Source: Erpobdella octoculata
Taxonomy: Eukaryota > Annelida > Clitellata > Hirudinida > Erpobdellidae
Reading direction: 5' to 3'
DNA length: 64,000 bases
Assembly: GCA_963978895.1 (NCBI GenBank)
Contig: OZ022242.1
Coordinates: forward strand, 31,479,967 to 31,543,966
Shown here: positions 36,605 through 58,887 of the stretch, one piece after another
Numbering within the stretch: position 1 is the stretch's first letter
Layout of the letters: every line of letters starts with the position of its first letter
Made by a program: the position numbers and the translations under genes
Notes under the pieces: generated by a model
Told to the model about the DNA's origin: nothing
Seen by the model: the letters and a program-made list of their open reading frames with translations, nothing else
The model's database searches: none

Positions 36605-39600
36605 ATGTCTTTCCTTGGTGTTCGTTCGTTGCAGAAAGCCGTCGTGGCTCTTCAGGTTTGTTAAGAAAAACATTGTGATTCTAAGGTTAATTCAAGGGTT
36701 TATAGTCTAAGCGAACACATTTTAGTCAACGAAAAGCTGATGTTGTCAAGATCTAGCTTGCATTTGATTAAGAATTTAAATGACCTTGAAAATTGAGTTG
36801 ATTGCACTACACTACAGTACAGTTAATTTTTAATTAGGTAGTTTACACATTGAGATTAAACATTAATTTAATTTATCAGTTAAAAATTTTTAAATTATTT
36901 TTTAAAGCCATTCAAAGGTGCTAGATTTTTGTCGACATCCAAATGCTTAGCACAGGTTGGAACGATTCATTTTTATCTTAATTTTATAAGTTTTATTTTA
37001 TCTGTTATATCACTTAAGAATTGGAAAGTATCTTTTAATGATATACAAATTTTTTGCTGTCAATTAATTAGACTTTTGTTAACCAATCAGGGATTTGGAT
37101 CCGAGGAAATAAGTCGCAAGACTGTAACAATGATTCCCGGAGATGGAGTCGGCCCTGAGTTAATGTCAACCGTGAAGGATGTTTTCTCTGCTGCCGGAGT
37201 GCCTGTGGATTTTGAGGAAATTCATGCAAGGTTGGAGTTGGTTTTTTTTCTCTACCTAAAGAAGGTTTTTAAATATATTTAAAAAAGTTTTTTCTACAAA
37301 CACTTGCTGTAAAACTTTATTAGAAGTAATAACATCTCATAAAATCTTATAAAGTTTATTCTATTGAGTGGACTAGCGTTAAAAGATTAAAGGTTGTGTT
37401 TATTAGTCTTGTTTTGATGTGTCTGTATTTTTTTTACCCAAGTGAAGTTCAGCGTTCAATGTCTGCAAGTGCAGAGAAGGTCATTGAATCAGTTCGCCGA
37501 AACAAGGTGTGTCTCAAGGGCATCATTGCCTCTCCCATCGATTTTGATGGGGGCATCCTTATGACCCTGAACATGAAAATCAGGTCAGTAACCTTTTTTG
37601 TTAACGAGTAAAGGAAAAAACGAGTTTTTCAACACAAACTTTTATTTGAAATACACTCGATTTAGAAATACGAAAGATGTTCAAATTAAGTTGGTTTTTT
37701 TTATTGAATTATGTATTATCATCCAATAAAAAGCTATGCTGAAAGTTTCAGCTCCCTAGCTAGTCAAAAAGCTGGTTAAATTTTACTTGCAAGACTTTTG
37801 TACAGAGAAAGCCACACACAAACAGAGATTGTAACCTAAATAAAAGTTTGTAAAAATAAAAACAAATGTATTATTTTGTATTTACATCAATGCATGTTGG
37901 ATCGGACCAATTTCACATTTAATAATTTAAGTTTTCGTTTCAATTCCTACCGAAAATATTGATATCATGATTATGAGGCGCTGGTGGCAGAGCGGTAGAG
38001 CGCTCGCCTGTTGATCGTTAGGTCGGCAGTTCAAGCCTCACCTGCGTCACCAGCGTAACTCCCTTAGGCAAGGAGTTCACTCGCATTGCTTTCTCATGTC
38101 TATGAAAATAGCGTGTTCTTCGAAGTTTCCGATCCAAAGGAACCTTCGTAAGCGCCTCTGACTTATCTGGCGCTATATAAATTCATCATCGTTATTATTA
38201 TTTTATGAATATAAATGAAATTATTGATCGATAGAAAGGCCCTTGATCTCCATGCCAACGTAGTGCACATTAAAAGCCTCCCCAGCTTGAAGACTCGTCA
38301 TGGCAACCTTGATCTGGTCATCATCAGAGAATCTATCGAGGGTGAATATAGTGCCCTTGAGCATGAGGTTAGCGTATGTGTGTGTGTAACATATCTTGTT
38401 GCACTCGCATATATATTTTTCAACTAGTTTATACCTGATGATTTAAAACTGAAATTCTTTAGGTAGAAAACGCTTTTATAACAGTTTTCATAACTTGATC
38501 TAAGTTTGGACTAACTCTCCATTAGCAAAGCAAAATTCTTGCATATGTTAATATATGTAGATATATTTATTTATTTATATATAACATATCTTATTTGGAT
38601 AGAGTGTGCCAGGAGTCATAGAATCTCTGAAGATCATCACACGTGCCAACTCGGCACGTATCGCACGATTCGCTTTTGACTACGCCATCCAGCACAACAG
38701 GAAGAAAGTCACAGCTGTTCACAAAGCTAATATCATGTTAGCTGCTCATTATTTTTCAAATTGAATTGTAGTTTTATTAAGCATTTACTTTGAAATTCAA
38801 ATATTTTATGGCAGACTCGATACACGTCACATTACTGACTTTTATTCTGTAACTGCTAATAGAGATAGTATCGTTCAGTTAATTCTATTGGTTGACTTCT
38901 CTTTATTTTTCAATTTGAATTGTACTTTTATCAAGCACCAACTTTGAAATTCAAATTTTTTTATTCTTTACTGCTAAAAAAGATAGTATCGTTCGGTTAA
39001 TTCTATTGGGCTGACTTGATTACTTATATTTTTCTGTAAAATCTTTTAGGAAACTGTCGGATGGTTTATTCTTGGAGCAGTGCACCCAGATGGCAAAGAG
39101 CTACCCGACAATCAAGTTCGAATCCATGATCATCGACAACACTTGCATGCAGGTCTGTTCTTTTGTTATAAAATTTTTTTTAATTAAAAAATTTCATTGA
39201 ATGTTTGAATAATTGATTGTTGACGGTCTTTAAAGTAGCAAGAAATTAATTATTTTTTCTTATTCTTAAAAACAGCTCGTCTCTCGACCTCAACAGTTTG
39301 ACGTCATGGTCATGCCAAACCTTTATGGAAACATCATCGACAACCTGGCTGCAGGTCTCGTTGGCGGTGCTGGGGTTGTCCCTGGTGAAAGCCACAGTGC
39401 AGATGTTGCCGTCTTTGAGCCGGTCGGTTTTCATTATTTTATATCTCTTGTGTTTTTTATTTTTATATCTTTTCTTACAACTTTGTTGGTGCTAACTGCT
39501 GTCCGGCAAGGCCTGAAAATGCATTTGTATCGTTGCTTCGGTGGAAAGTGCTTTTGAATTTTAGCCAAACATACTGTTTACATTTTTTATGATTGATTGA

Positions 39601-40868
39601 TATTTAATTTGTTCATTGTATTAACTACATTTTAATCAAATGTATAACATGTCTCATCTGCAATGCTTGTAAAAACACTTTTTTGGAGTTTTCCAAATAC
39701 AAAATGCTCTGCTTCTGAATTATTCAAAATATAAAATATATTCAAAGGAAAGTATTTAAAATACAACAAAAATATTTGAAATGCGTACAAGGTGTGTTGA
39801 TTTGTTACAGGGTGCTCGTCACGCATTCGCCGAGAGTGCCGGCAAGAACCAGGCCAACCCGACAGCCATCCTGCTGTGCGCAACAAATATGCTCCACCAC
39901 ATTGGATTCGATTCTCATGCCGATGTCATCAAGAGTGCCGTCCTGAAGGTCATCGAGAATGGAAAGGTCAGGAATGTAAATTATTGTTTGTTCGGGCACG
40001 TTGTTATATTGAACGTGATCATGAATTAAGTAAGAGTCAAGCATTGGATCAAGTGTTAAGATGGCGTGAGTCTGGACCATATATATAGAATAGATATATC
40101 GGCCCGCCTGTTGTTTAGGAAGGCTTTTAGCGAGGCAGCCTAGTAGACCGGAGATCCGAAATGCAGAACAGAGTTACAACGTATAGTAACTTAATCAAGT
40201 ATTTTTTAATAGAAAAAAAAGAATTTTTTTATGTACAAAATAAATTTTTAACTTTATAAAAATTAACAATTTTTTTTTTATAAAAATTTCAGTTGACATT
40301 GAATTTTATTTGCGTAGTCTCTAGTTCGATGGTCTATTTATGTCTATTTAACGTCGCCTGTGTTATCGGTATATTAGAATTGTATATTTTTTTGTCGGAT
40401 ATCGCGTTAAATTAAAATAAAGCTCATATCAACTACTTTTAGCTATAAGAAATCGACGTTTCTGTTTCTTACAAACCGGAGTTTAGTCTCCGCTGTCGTA
40501 CCAAAAATAGATTAATACAAATAATGAATATTCATGGATCCAAAAGACTCTAAATCGTTTTTTCGGAGGCCATCTTGGCATCTCGCTCAAAACCTGCTCA
40601 TCTCCGATATATCTATTCTATATATATGGTCTGGACCAATAGGAGCAAAGTGTGTCACAGGATTCACGATCGCGTTCAATTTAACAACACCCCCTTCATG
40701 TTTTTTTTTATGTCTTAGTATTGTTTAAATATTAATATTGTAATTATCTAAAAGTAATTTTAGTTTTTTATTGAACCATTCTCACAGCACCGCACTACGG
40801 ATGTCGGGGGTTATGCCACCAGGACGGAGTTCACCAAAGCTGTCATCAGGAACTTATCTTTCGCTTAA
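36605..40868 (+). CDS. IDH3B: NAD-dependent isocitrate dehydrogenase, beta subunit, mitochondrial
   Basis: Ten exons: 36605-36655, 36908-36955, 37091-37230, 37443-37583, 38235-38367, 38603-38736, 39050-39152, 39276-39422, 39811-39966, 40788-40868. All introns are GT-AG and phases agree, giving 377 residues, close to the family's usual 380-390. Exons 1-2 encode a basic presequence ([14 protein letters not shown]) for mitochondrial import. Motifs are [43 protein letters not shown] and [31 protein letters not shown] and the C-terminal GGYATRTEF favour beta over gamma or alpha. The protein is a structural/regulatory subunit of the TCA-cycle heterooligomer converting isocitrate to 2-oxoglutarate. 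Introns 4 and 9 carry transposons. Confidence 0.95.
37613..37862. repeat. Dispersed repeat family D, copy 4, in IDH3B intron 4
   Basis: Full-length reverse-orientation copy starting GGAAAAAACGAG, matching copies at 14261 and 19993. Confidence 0.85.
37977..38213 (+). repeat. tRNA-derived SINE S1, best copy, in IDH3B intron 4
   Basis: The head GGCGCTGGTGGCAGAGCGG then TAGAGCGCTCG and CAGTTCAAGCC give pol III A-box and B-box-like blocks with tRNA spacing. An unrelated body follows, ending in an ATT-rich tail. It lies 34 bp before exon 5, close to the acceptor region. Confidence 0.85.
40001..40687. mobile_element. Outer MITE in IDH3B intron 9
   Basis: Inverted ends of about 26 bp: TTGTTATATTGAACGTGATC at the left and, reverse complemented, TTGTTAAATTGAACGCGATC at the right. 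Without the nested element it would be about 120 bp. Confidence 0.7.
40078..40628. mobile_element. Inner 551-bp MITE nested in the outer MITE
   Basis: 25-bp inverted ends beginning CATATATATAGAATAGATAT are flanked by a perfect 8-bp duplication GTCTGGAC (40070-40077, 40629-40636). There is no coding. The 8-bp duplication suggests hAT or a relative, but the ends do not look like usual hAT termini. Confidence 0.92.
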
Positions 40869-41490
40869 AAGGAGATCATCCAGCTGCCCCAGATTGCACG
40901 ATACCGGTTTATCTAAGTTTTTGAAAATTTAACATCTGTGTTGTCATGGTAGCAGTATTTAGATATCTTCCTGCATTTTCATTTCTAGTAGCTTCGAGTT
41001 GTCATGATAAAATAAAAATGAGATCCCAGTTTAGAAATTTTTACATTGTGTGCAAATCATATTTGTCTGTTTGTGTGTGTGCGTGTTTTGCAGATTCTGT
41101 GCACCATTTTCTCCATTTCCATGATCTTGGCTCATTATTATGTTTTCTACTTTATTAAAATTAATTTTATAAAAATATTTTAAGAATCTTAATTATAGGT
41201 TAAATATTTAGTTTCATCTTCAATCTTGTATGTTTTTGAAACTCCCAGATATTAGGAACAATGAATTTCTCCTCAGCCAATTATTTTTCTTTTAACCGCT
41301 CAGCTTCGGTTTACTTTTTTTTTGTACAGAGACACCTGTCATGATAAATGATGATTTCTTGTATGACAATTATTACATCGATGTTTGTGTTGTTAAATTT
41401 CTAATACTTGGAAAGTTACATGAAGTTGGTTTATTAGGTGAATTAGTTTCTGGTGATGAATGATTTGTTAGCACTCATAAACCATTTTGA

Positions 41491-41496
41491 AATAAA
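41491..41496 (+). terminator. Likely IDH3B polyadenylation signal
   Basis: AATAAA about 620 bp after the stop, the first convincing one in a gene-free T-rich stretch. Confidence 0.5.
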
Positions 41497-41636
41497 GTCA
41501 AGATATCTGTTCATGCCGTTGATCTGTTAAAAGTTTAAAAAACTTTTCTCAATTCCTTTATTTTTTCTCTATTCCTTATTTCTGCTAAAAACACTAATAT
41601 ATGAATGCACATTTCTGGAAACAAAATCTCAAGATC

Positions 41637-41827
41637 ATTAGGTCGCCAGTTCAAGCCTCACCAGCGTAACTCCCTTAAGCAAGGAGTTCACTTGTATTGC
41701 TGAAGGGGTAGGCGCCTATAAATGGCTGCCTCTGCAATGAACCCTTCAGTGGCCTTGAAGTCCTTTAGGATTTACGCCACTCTAAATATTGTCAACCATT
41801 ATTATTATTATTATTATTATTATTAAG
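41637..41827 (+). repeat. tRNA-derived SINE S1, 5'-truncated
   Basis: It starts at the B-box-like GCCAGTTCAAGCCTCACC and ends with (ATT)n. The regions 41497-41636 and 41828-42350 hold no gene I can see. Confidence 0.8.
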
Positions 41828-42350
41828 AAGTATTATTTTCCTTGAATATCATTATTATATTTTTTGGAGTTTTAGATTGCATACTATTTTAGATTGACTC
41901 TGGACAAAGGAAAGGACTGACTAACTTTCTATATTCCAGCTTCATCAAAGCTTTGTCTGTGATGCATTTATTTAAAATTATTGCATAGGCAAATATTACT
42001 ACAAATCGTCTCTGCAAAGGCAAATAAAAATCATAAACCTGAAATTTGAAAGGCACAAGTAGAAAGACGACCTGGATGGTCATCTGTGAGCCAAGTTCAG
42101 TTTAGTGACCAGTGGTTGCTTTTATGGTCGCTCTCTACGATCTTTGTTTCCTTGTCAGGCTTCAATGAACAAAAATACTAAATTAGTAAAGTCATTTATG
42201 CTCGAGATTTTTTAACCCACTGAAATTCTTATTCTCAAAAAAGATATATTTTCTGCAAACAGCAGACCTATTAAAAAGGTTCTGTTATATGCCGCTGCCC
42301 TGTCAATACGCCTGCCTATATGTGTTCATGGACTAATCTGATCTGTACAT

Positions 42351-42504
42351 TAGAGTACTGCACAGGTCGGGCCTTGATTTAAGGGCTTTCAAACAGGCTG
42401 AAATTCTTGTGCCAAGTATAAGTTTTTTAGGCCTATAAAAATGGGCTGATCTGGAAATTTTGCTTAGGAAACGGCAGAGAAAAGTTGGCCCGTGCAGTAC
42501 TCTA
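42351..42504. mobile_element. 154-bp hAT MITE, older relative of 25909-26039
   Basis: Ends TAGAGTACTGCAC and GTGCAGTACTCTA are inverted repeats; flanks CTGTACAT and CTACGCAT agree at 6 of 8, a decayed duplication. 42505-42983 has nothing recognised. Confidence 0.8.
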
Positions 42505-42983
42505 CTACGCATGTGTGTAGTGTGTATATGATTATGATTACATGCAGGTCAGTAAAAAAGAGGTTTTTTTTGCAGTTACAAACCTTAATGTAAACGGTGA
42601 ACTTTTCTTCGAGATTCTTTATCAGCTGGTGTTTCTTTCGGTCGAACATTTTGCAGTTTTTCAAAAAAACCGAGTTTGGTACGTATCCTGAGATTGTTAA
42701 GAGATGTGTGGTAGATAAATTTGATTGTTATCCGAGCAGATGCGTTTAACGAAAGGTTTTGCAGTCTAGCACAGATTGAGGAAGCTCCAAATAGTTATAG
42801 CCAACAGTAGATTATATAAATGTTTAGAGAATTACCGCATATACAAATTTGCAGAAAAACAAGTTATTAAAAACCCAATCCCAGGCGTCTTAAACTTAAG
42901 TTCTCTTTAAACCTAACAAAAAAACCAATTTTGCAATTCATTTTTTAAAGCACCATTTCTGATCATGATTATTTCAATTTCTA

Positions 42984-43145
42984 TCTATATATATAAATAA
43001 ATGTTTGTATGTATGTATGTCCTTTATTCATTGCTACACCATTCATCCGATCATAATGAAATTTTCACACAACCTTGAGAGTCAAGGGGAATCAAATATA
43101 GTGAAAAAAATTTGAAATCCGTCACAAAATGAGCGGAGCGGGAAC

Positions 43146-43219
<74 letters not shown>

Positions 43220-43408
43220 CGTACATAAATGAGCGAAAACGGGAAACCAACTGAGAGCGAAAGATAGAGCGGGAAAGGGAAAGCGACCGAGAACGGGAAA
43301 GCAACCGGGAGCGGGAAAGCGACCGGGAGCGGGAAAGCGGAGAAGGAAACGGGAGCGAGAGAGACAAACATTAGAAAAACCTCTAAAAACGCCGGGTGCC
43401 CCCGCTAG
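42984..43408 (+). mobile_element. Non-autonomous Helitron 1 of a tandem pair
   Basis: It begins A|TCTATATATATAAATAAATG, has a short (TATG)n, a (TA)n (about 43154-43213), a purine-rich GAGCGGGAAAGCGACCGG repeat, and ends with a CGGGTGCCCCCG hairpin and CTAG|T. Confidence 0.85.
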
Positions 43409-43885
43409 TCTATATATAAAAATGAATGTTTGTGAGTCTGTCCTTAATAGAAATCTGCACCGCTGGAGCGATCTTGATGAAATTTAGAAAGAAGGTAGTT
43501 CTCATACAGGGGATGAAAGTTAAAAATGTTTGGACTCCCTACTTCGATCCCCCGACTCAGCGGAGCCAAAAATACCTTTCCAGGCCAAAAGTGTCTTATA
43601 CATGATCATTGCATAAGTTTTCGAAGCACTGTTTACAATTGCGTAACAGGAATTACTTACTCAACAGTCTTGCATAATGTGACCGATTGCGTGTTATTAC
43701 AAATTATTAAGAGATAGAGATAGTGGGAGCGGGAACGGAAAACCGACCGGGAACGGGAAAGCGACCGGGAACGGGAAAGCGACCGGGAACGGGAAAGCGA
43801 CCGGGAACGGGAGAGCGAGCGGAAACGGGAGAGCAAGTGGGAAGAAAACGGGAGCGAGAGAGAAAACCCCGGGTAAACGCGCTAG
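43409..43885 (+). mobile_element. Non-autonomous Helitron 2 of a tandem pair
   Basis: It begins TCTATATATAAAAATG, carries a family B block (GTTTACAATTGCGTAAC, about 43630) and the GAACGGGAAAGCGACCGG repeat, and ends AAACGCGCTAG|T. Helitron 1 occupies the position directly before its first T. Confidence 0.85.
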
Positions 43886-43900
43886 TATAATATAATCCAG

Positions 43901-45541
43901 CTAGATTGGCTGGTTGAACAGACCGTCTGGTGCAGTGACGCACGTCTTGTAACAGTAGAGACGTTCGTTTTCAAAAGCATTCAAGTCACCATCTTCCTCC
44001 TCGTCTTCTTCTTCCTCTTCTTCTAGTTCTCCATTTTCGTCTTCTTCTTCGTTTTCATCCTGTTCTTCATCATCTGCCTCTACTTTAGCTTCCAATTGTT
44101 CAAGTTCATTCAGTTTACTTTTGTTCTTCAAGAATGATTTGGTTGGAAACGCCTGAGATGCCATCTTCAAGGAGCTGAGCTCAACCTGTGCCCGTGATTA
44201 GTTAATTAATGATTATACTAACATAATTATTCTGTAGATACAGTGGAGTCACAAGGGGGGTTGCGGATCACACTGGGTAACACAATCACCTGGGACGACA
44301 CCAAAAGTTTGCTAGTAATAATTAATAATCCCCGGGCATCGTTTAGCTCTTCTTCATTCCCAGTCATTGATATTTTTTGGAAAAGTTTACTGGGGTCTCT
44401 CTTAAGATGCCTTCATGAGTTACCGCACCGGGTGACACCAACTTATGATGCCAGTAGATAACAATTTTTTTGGTAGAATACGACAGGGACACCATTTCAG
44501 CAAAACCTTGTTGGTCAACTTTTTTTCAAGGCCTACCAATATTATCCAGAAAAATTTTCGAAATCCTTTTTCATTTTTCTTCACACAAAAAACTGGCGAC
44601 CGGGGAGTAAGGAGGTACTTTTTCGAAATATTTTCAAACCTCTTTTCATTTTTCCTTCCAAAAAGCCTGATGACTGGGGGGCGGGTAGTCGGAGAAGTAC
44701 TTTTTGTAAAAAAAATTAACCACTCACCACTTCAGAAGGACCCACTAAGACATCACAAGGGGCCTACTTCACCGTCATAAGGAGCCCACTTATCCATACA
44801 AAGACCACTAAAACCTCAAAAGCTTCAACTTGTTTACACTTTTTAGAGCCCACTTCTATCTTTTTGATGACCAAAACTACGTCATAGAGCCCACTCAAAA
44901 GTTAGGGAGAACAATGCCTTTCCTTTCCCCAAAATTGACGTCCCTGGAAAGCAACTGACTGGAAATAAGAAAATTAGTTCAGGGAGAATAATTTTAACTA
45001 AACTAATACAGAGAAAAGAAAAAAACAAAAATCTGACTACAGTAGTACTCTCCTTTAATGACCTTAAAAATGGCTCAAAATCCAGTCGTAAAAAGGGGGC
45101 TTTAAATGGAAATGGTTGACGTTAATCGGGTTTGAAAACCTATCCGTCAGCAAAAAAGCGGTCGGAAATGAGAGAGAGTCGTAAATGGGGAGGGGGTCGT
45201 TTTTGGGGAGTACTACTGTATTATTTGTTTCTTAAACATAAAATGTTCTACCCATGATGGGACCATTTCTCTGTCATCATCTTGTTGGTTACTAAAAGCT
45301 GACGTCGGGGAAAAAACGTTTTCGTCACCCGCATCAGTTTCACGATATTCATCTCTCGTCATTTTCTCCCAAAAAGAAGCAGTTCCCCAGACGCGGGGGT
45401 GCCCGTAGATGATGAGGGGCTTAACTTGCTGATCGGAATTTTGAAGCTGCTCGACCACTTCTTCTTTCCGGTTCCAGTACTCGATGGCTTTCATTCGCAT
45501 CACTGATCGTTTCGTTTCCTCGGCCCTTTTGCTCACAAAAT
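43901..45541 (-). CDS. Last two exons of an unrecognised acidic protein
   Basis: Exon 45238-45541 follows GTTTCAG and ends at a GTTTAAG donor; exon 43901-44174 follows GAGCTCAG, with matching phase. The first encodes a basic helical stretch, then PLIIYGHPRVWGTASFWEKM. The second encodes a run of about 40 Asp/Glu residues and ends YCYKTCVTAPDGLFNQPI. I do not recognise the family, and no 5' exons were found between 45542 and 47713. The stop codon lies only 15 bp from a Helitron end, so the original C-terminus or 3' UTR may have been lost. The intron carries three MITE-like elements. Confidence 0.55.
44241..44455. mobile_element. Small MITE-like element
   Basis: Roughly inverted ends (CAGTGGAGTCACAAG against ACTGGCATCATAAG) are flanked by AGATA on both sides. 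Class uncertain. Confidence 0.45.
44484..44946. mobile_element. hAT-like MITE family M3, copy 1
   Basis: Ends CAGGGACACCATTTCAGC and, reverse complemented, CAGGGACGTCAATTTTGGGG. The interior has repeated GGCCCACT-type phrases. Flanks do not match, so the duplication has decayed. Confidence 0.55.
45040..45218. mobile_element. Tc1/mariner-type MITE, 179 bp
   Basis: Inverted ends CAGTAGTACTCTCC and GGGGAGTACTACTG are flanked by TA on both sides. It lies 19 bp downstream of the exon that ends at 45238, within the intron. Confidence 0.8.
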
Positions 45542-46051
45542 CTGAAACGAATATTGCCAGACAGAATTGTTTGATGAACACATAAAAAGGATTGTAGTTT
45601 AATTTTCATCATACCTACCTGGCAATTGTTAGTAACAAAATGTATACATCCTTAGGTTTCGCTCACAACCAGACACATTTGGGGGCACCAAAGTGAAAAA
45701 AAGCTAAGAAAAAATGTCTTAGGATTGAAACAGTGGGCATGTCAGCCCGGGCGATTTGGTGGTTACAATCTTCTAGGATCATAAATGTATTTGATTAAAA
45801 AATCAATTTGAATTATAATGATTAGTGACGGATCCAGTGGGGTGCCTGTTCTTAAAGGAAAAATGAAAAAACTTTTCAAAAATGTGCTATGTGCTATGAT
45901 TACCTTCCTTCCGGCCATCGGCCTATGGACTAGATCATTCCCTGCAGCAATACTATTTTGAAAACTACAGCCTAGAGTTCTAAAAGTTTAGTACTCTGTG
46001 GCTAGAAAAAGGTGGGATACACAAATTCTTGATATATTGTTGCGTACAAAT
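45542..46051. other. No gene seen
   Basis: Upstream of the acidic-protein exon; no convincing further exon on either strand. Confidence 0.45.
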
Positions 46052-46350
46052 CAGGGACGTCATTTCAGCAAAACTATGGGTGGGAACAAGATGTTGAAAT
46101 GGCGCACACGTTCCAAAATTGTATCCTCATAATGTAAACGTTTGTGTCCCAAAAGATCTGGTAACCGGGGGAGGTACAAAATAATTTCGAAGACTTATAT
46201 ACTTTTTCCCCAAAACACCTGGCGACCCACTTCAACATCAAAGGGGTCCATTTCAACGTCAATGGAGACCCACTTCAATGTCTGTGGGGCCCGCACTTAC
46301 TTCAAAGTCAAGAAGACAACTGCTCAAGAAGACAACTGCTCCCCTTAAAT
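46052..46350. mobile_element. hAT-like MITE family M3, copy 2 (right end unclear)
   Basis: It starts CAGGGACGTCATTTCAGC like the element at 44484 and shares its ACCCACTTCAACGTCAA phrases. The right limit is estimated. Confidence 0.5.
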
Positions 46351-46569
46351 GATGTAGGTGGAAAAAAATAGTAAAGTGAATGTGAATACTTATAGTATTT
46401 ATTTGGTGCTTTTCATATGTCCAAAAAACGACCAATTCATTTTAACTTATTTGATTCTACGCACTTAATTTATTTTACCAACATAAGATTATCTATCTAC
46501 AAAAAACACTTCACCAACTCAATGAATATCAGCCACCCATTATTGCTCATTTATCAGTTGTTGTATAAG

Positions 46570-46800
46570 TTCTATTCACCCATAAAATCCCATCCAACCA
46601 ATACATTCACCTATCAAATACATTCACCCACCCAATACATTTTACCCACCCAATACATTTGACCCATTTAATATTGTCCATTCCCACAGTGTTTTATACC
46701 CACTCAATACAACCTATATTTACCCTCTCAATAGTTTCAACGTATTTTGCCAAACCCTTCCTCGACTCTCAATAAATTCTACTCACCCCCCCCCCAATAC
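46570..46800. repeat. Degenerate tandem repeat of CACCCAATACATT type
   Basis: Variants of ACCCACCCAATACATTT recur through the region. 46801-47429 has no recognisable gene. Confidence 0.6.
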
Positions 46801-47429
46801 ATACATGCTTTTCACCACACACATTATTAGTAAATTAGACCATTTTAATGTCAACTTTATAAAATGCCCTTTTGGTGCTCTATAACATTCGTCACCGCCG
46901 GTAGTTCTGTTGTCATTTTTCTTTTTTGGAAATTCCTAGGACACTAGATTGAGATAATATATATAATAAGATACGATTAGAAAGAAAAACTGCTTCAGGT
47001 CCTTAACGTTTATAATGTGGGTATGTCAGTGAAGTAAGACAACGAATGGTGACTTGCTTCTTATGTTGAAAAGTTGAAACCCTATAAAATTAAATTTCAA
47101 CCTCTGAACTCGATAGCTTTGTCTTTATGCAGAAGAATATCCAAATCTACGCGACTCAGCGATTCGCTACCCCGTATTGGGCTTTCATCCATGATAGACA
47201 TACTTCGACAAGTACGACTTCTACGGCCTTATTTAACTAAATTTCTTAGTTGTGTTTTTATTAAATAAGTCTAATGAAACCAAAAAAAAAAACAAAAATA
47301 AATTTAAACAAAGCGTCGTTTAGTTTGGTTTAGAGCAACAAGTTGTGACGTCACGTAGTCGGACGAAGTTTCAATTGAAGAAGTCGTTTTATTATAAACG
47401 TTAACAAACTGCAATGTCCACGCTTTCTG

Positions 47430-47512
47430 CAATCAATCAATCAATCAATCAATCGATCGATCGATCGGTCGGTAAGTCAGTCAGTCAATCAATCAATAAA
47501 TCAATCAATCAA
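47430..47512. repeat. (CAAT)n / (CGAT)n / (CAGT)n compound microsatellite
   Basis: Tetranucleotide blocks change motif along the array, a sign of in-array mutation and spread. Confidence 0.9.
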
Positions 47513-47713
47513 CTAAACATTCTTTCAATAACAAAGACATGGAAGAAAATTTCATAAGAAGTAAAACAGCAAGTGGTTTGTGTCAAGTAAACAAAATAGT
47601 AAACCAGTAAACGTTAATAATCTGCATAATTTTGTAAAAAAAAACTAGTATTTGATAAACTGTTCATTGTTTACATAATAGAGCTGCAAGTAAATAATGC
47701 TGCAATAGATGTT

Positions 47714-58430
<10,717 letters not shown>

Positions 58431-58887
58431 TCCATTTAGTTTATGTCAACCCCAAGACACAACTATTAAACTTCTAAAATTACGCAAAGTTTGCTACACT
58501 TAAATACAAAAGTCAGCTAGCTTACATCACTGCTCATTAAACCTTCAGAGTTTACCGCAATAATAGTAAGAGATACACATCATCACTAAGGACGCTACTA
58601 GGCACAACGGCGGTGTGTCTAACGCCACAAGCTTTTTCGCAATTGCACCTTTTGACCTCAGTAAATTGTGTCAGGTCACTTTTGTAACAAACAAAATCTA
58701 TTTAAAGACTTAAAAAAATCAAAATCGCTATCGATATCAACACCTCCCCGGTGACCTCCATCATCATAACCCGTCCCCACACCTGCACCCCCTACAAGCC
58801 ACCAATTACTTAAACCACATTGTACAAAGTCGTCATAAAAAAGGCATGCTTGGTTGAACATAGATTTATTTTTAGAAAAAAAATCTG
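58431..58887. other. NEK1 5' region and NTPCR 3' UTR
   Basis: No further gene seen. The NEK1 transcript start probably lies here, only about 460 bp after the NTPCR stop on the same strand. Confidence 0.5.

Noticed and set aside
37977..38055. Functional tRNA gene
   Set aside because: The tRNA-like head is fused to a SINE body found at two other sites and the anticodon arm is irregular.
46862..46915. First exon of the acidic-protein gene (short frame starting MTTELPAVTN)
   Set aside because: No donor in the required phase before a stop codon, so the link to 45541 is not supported.
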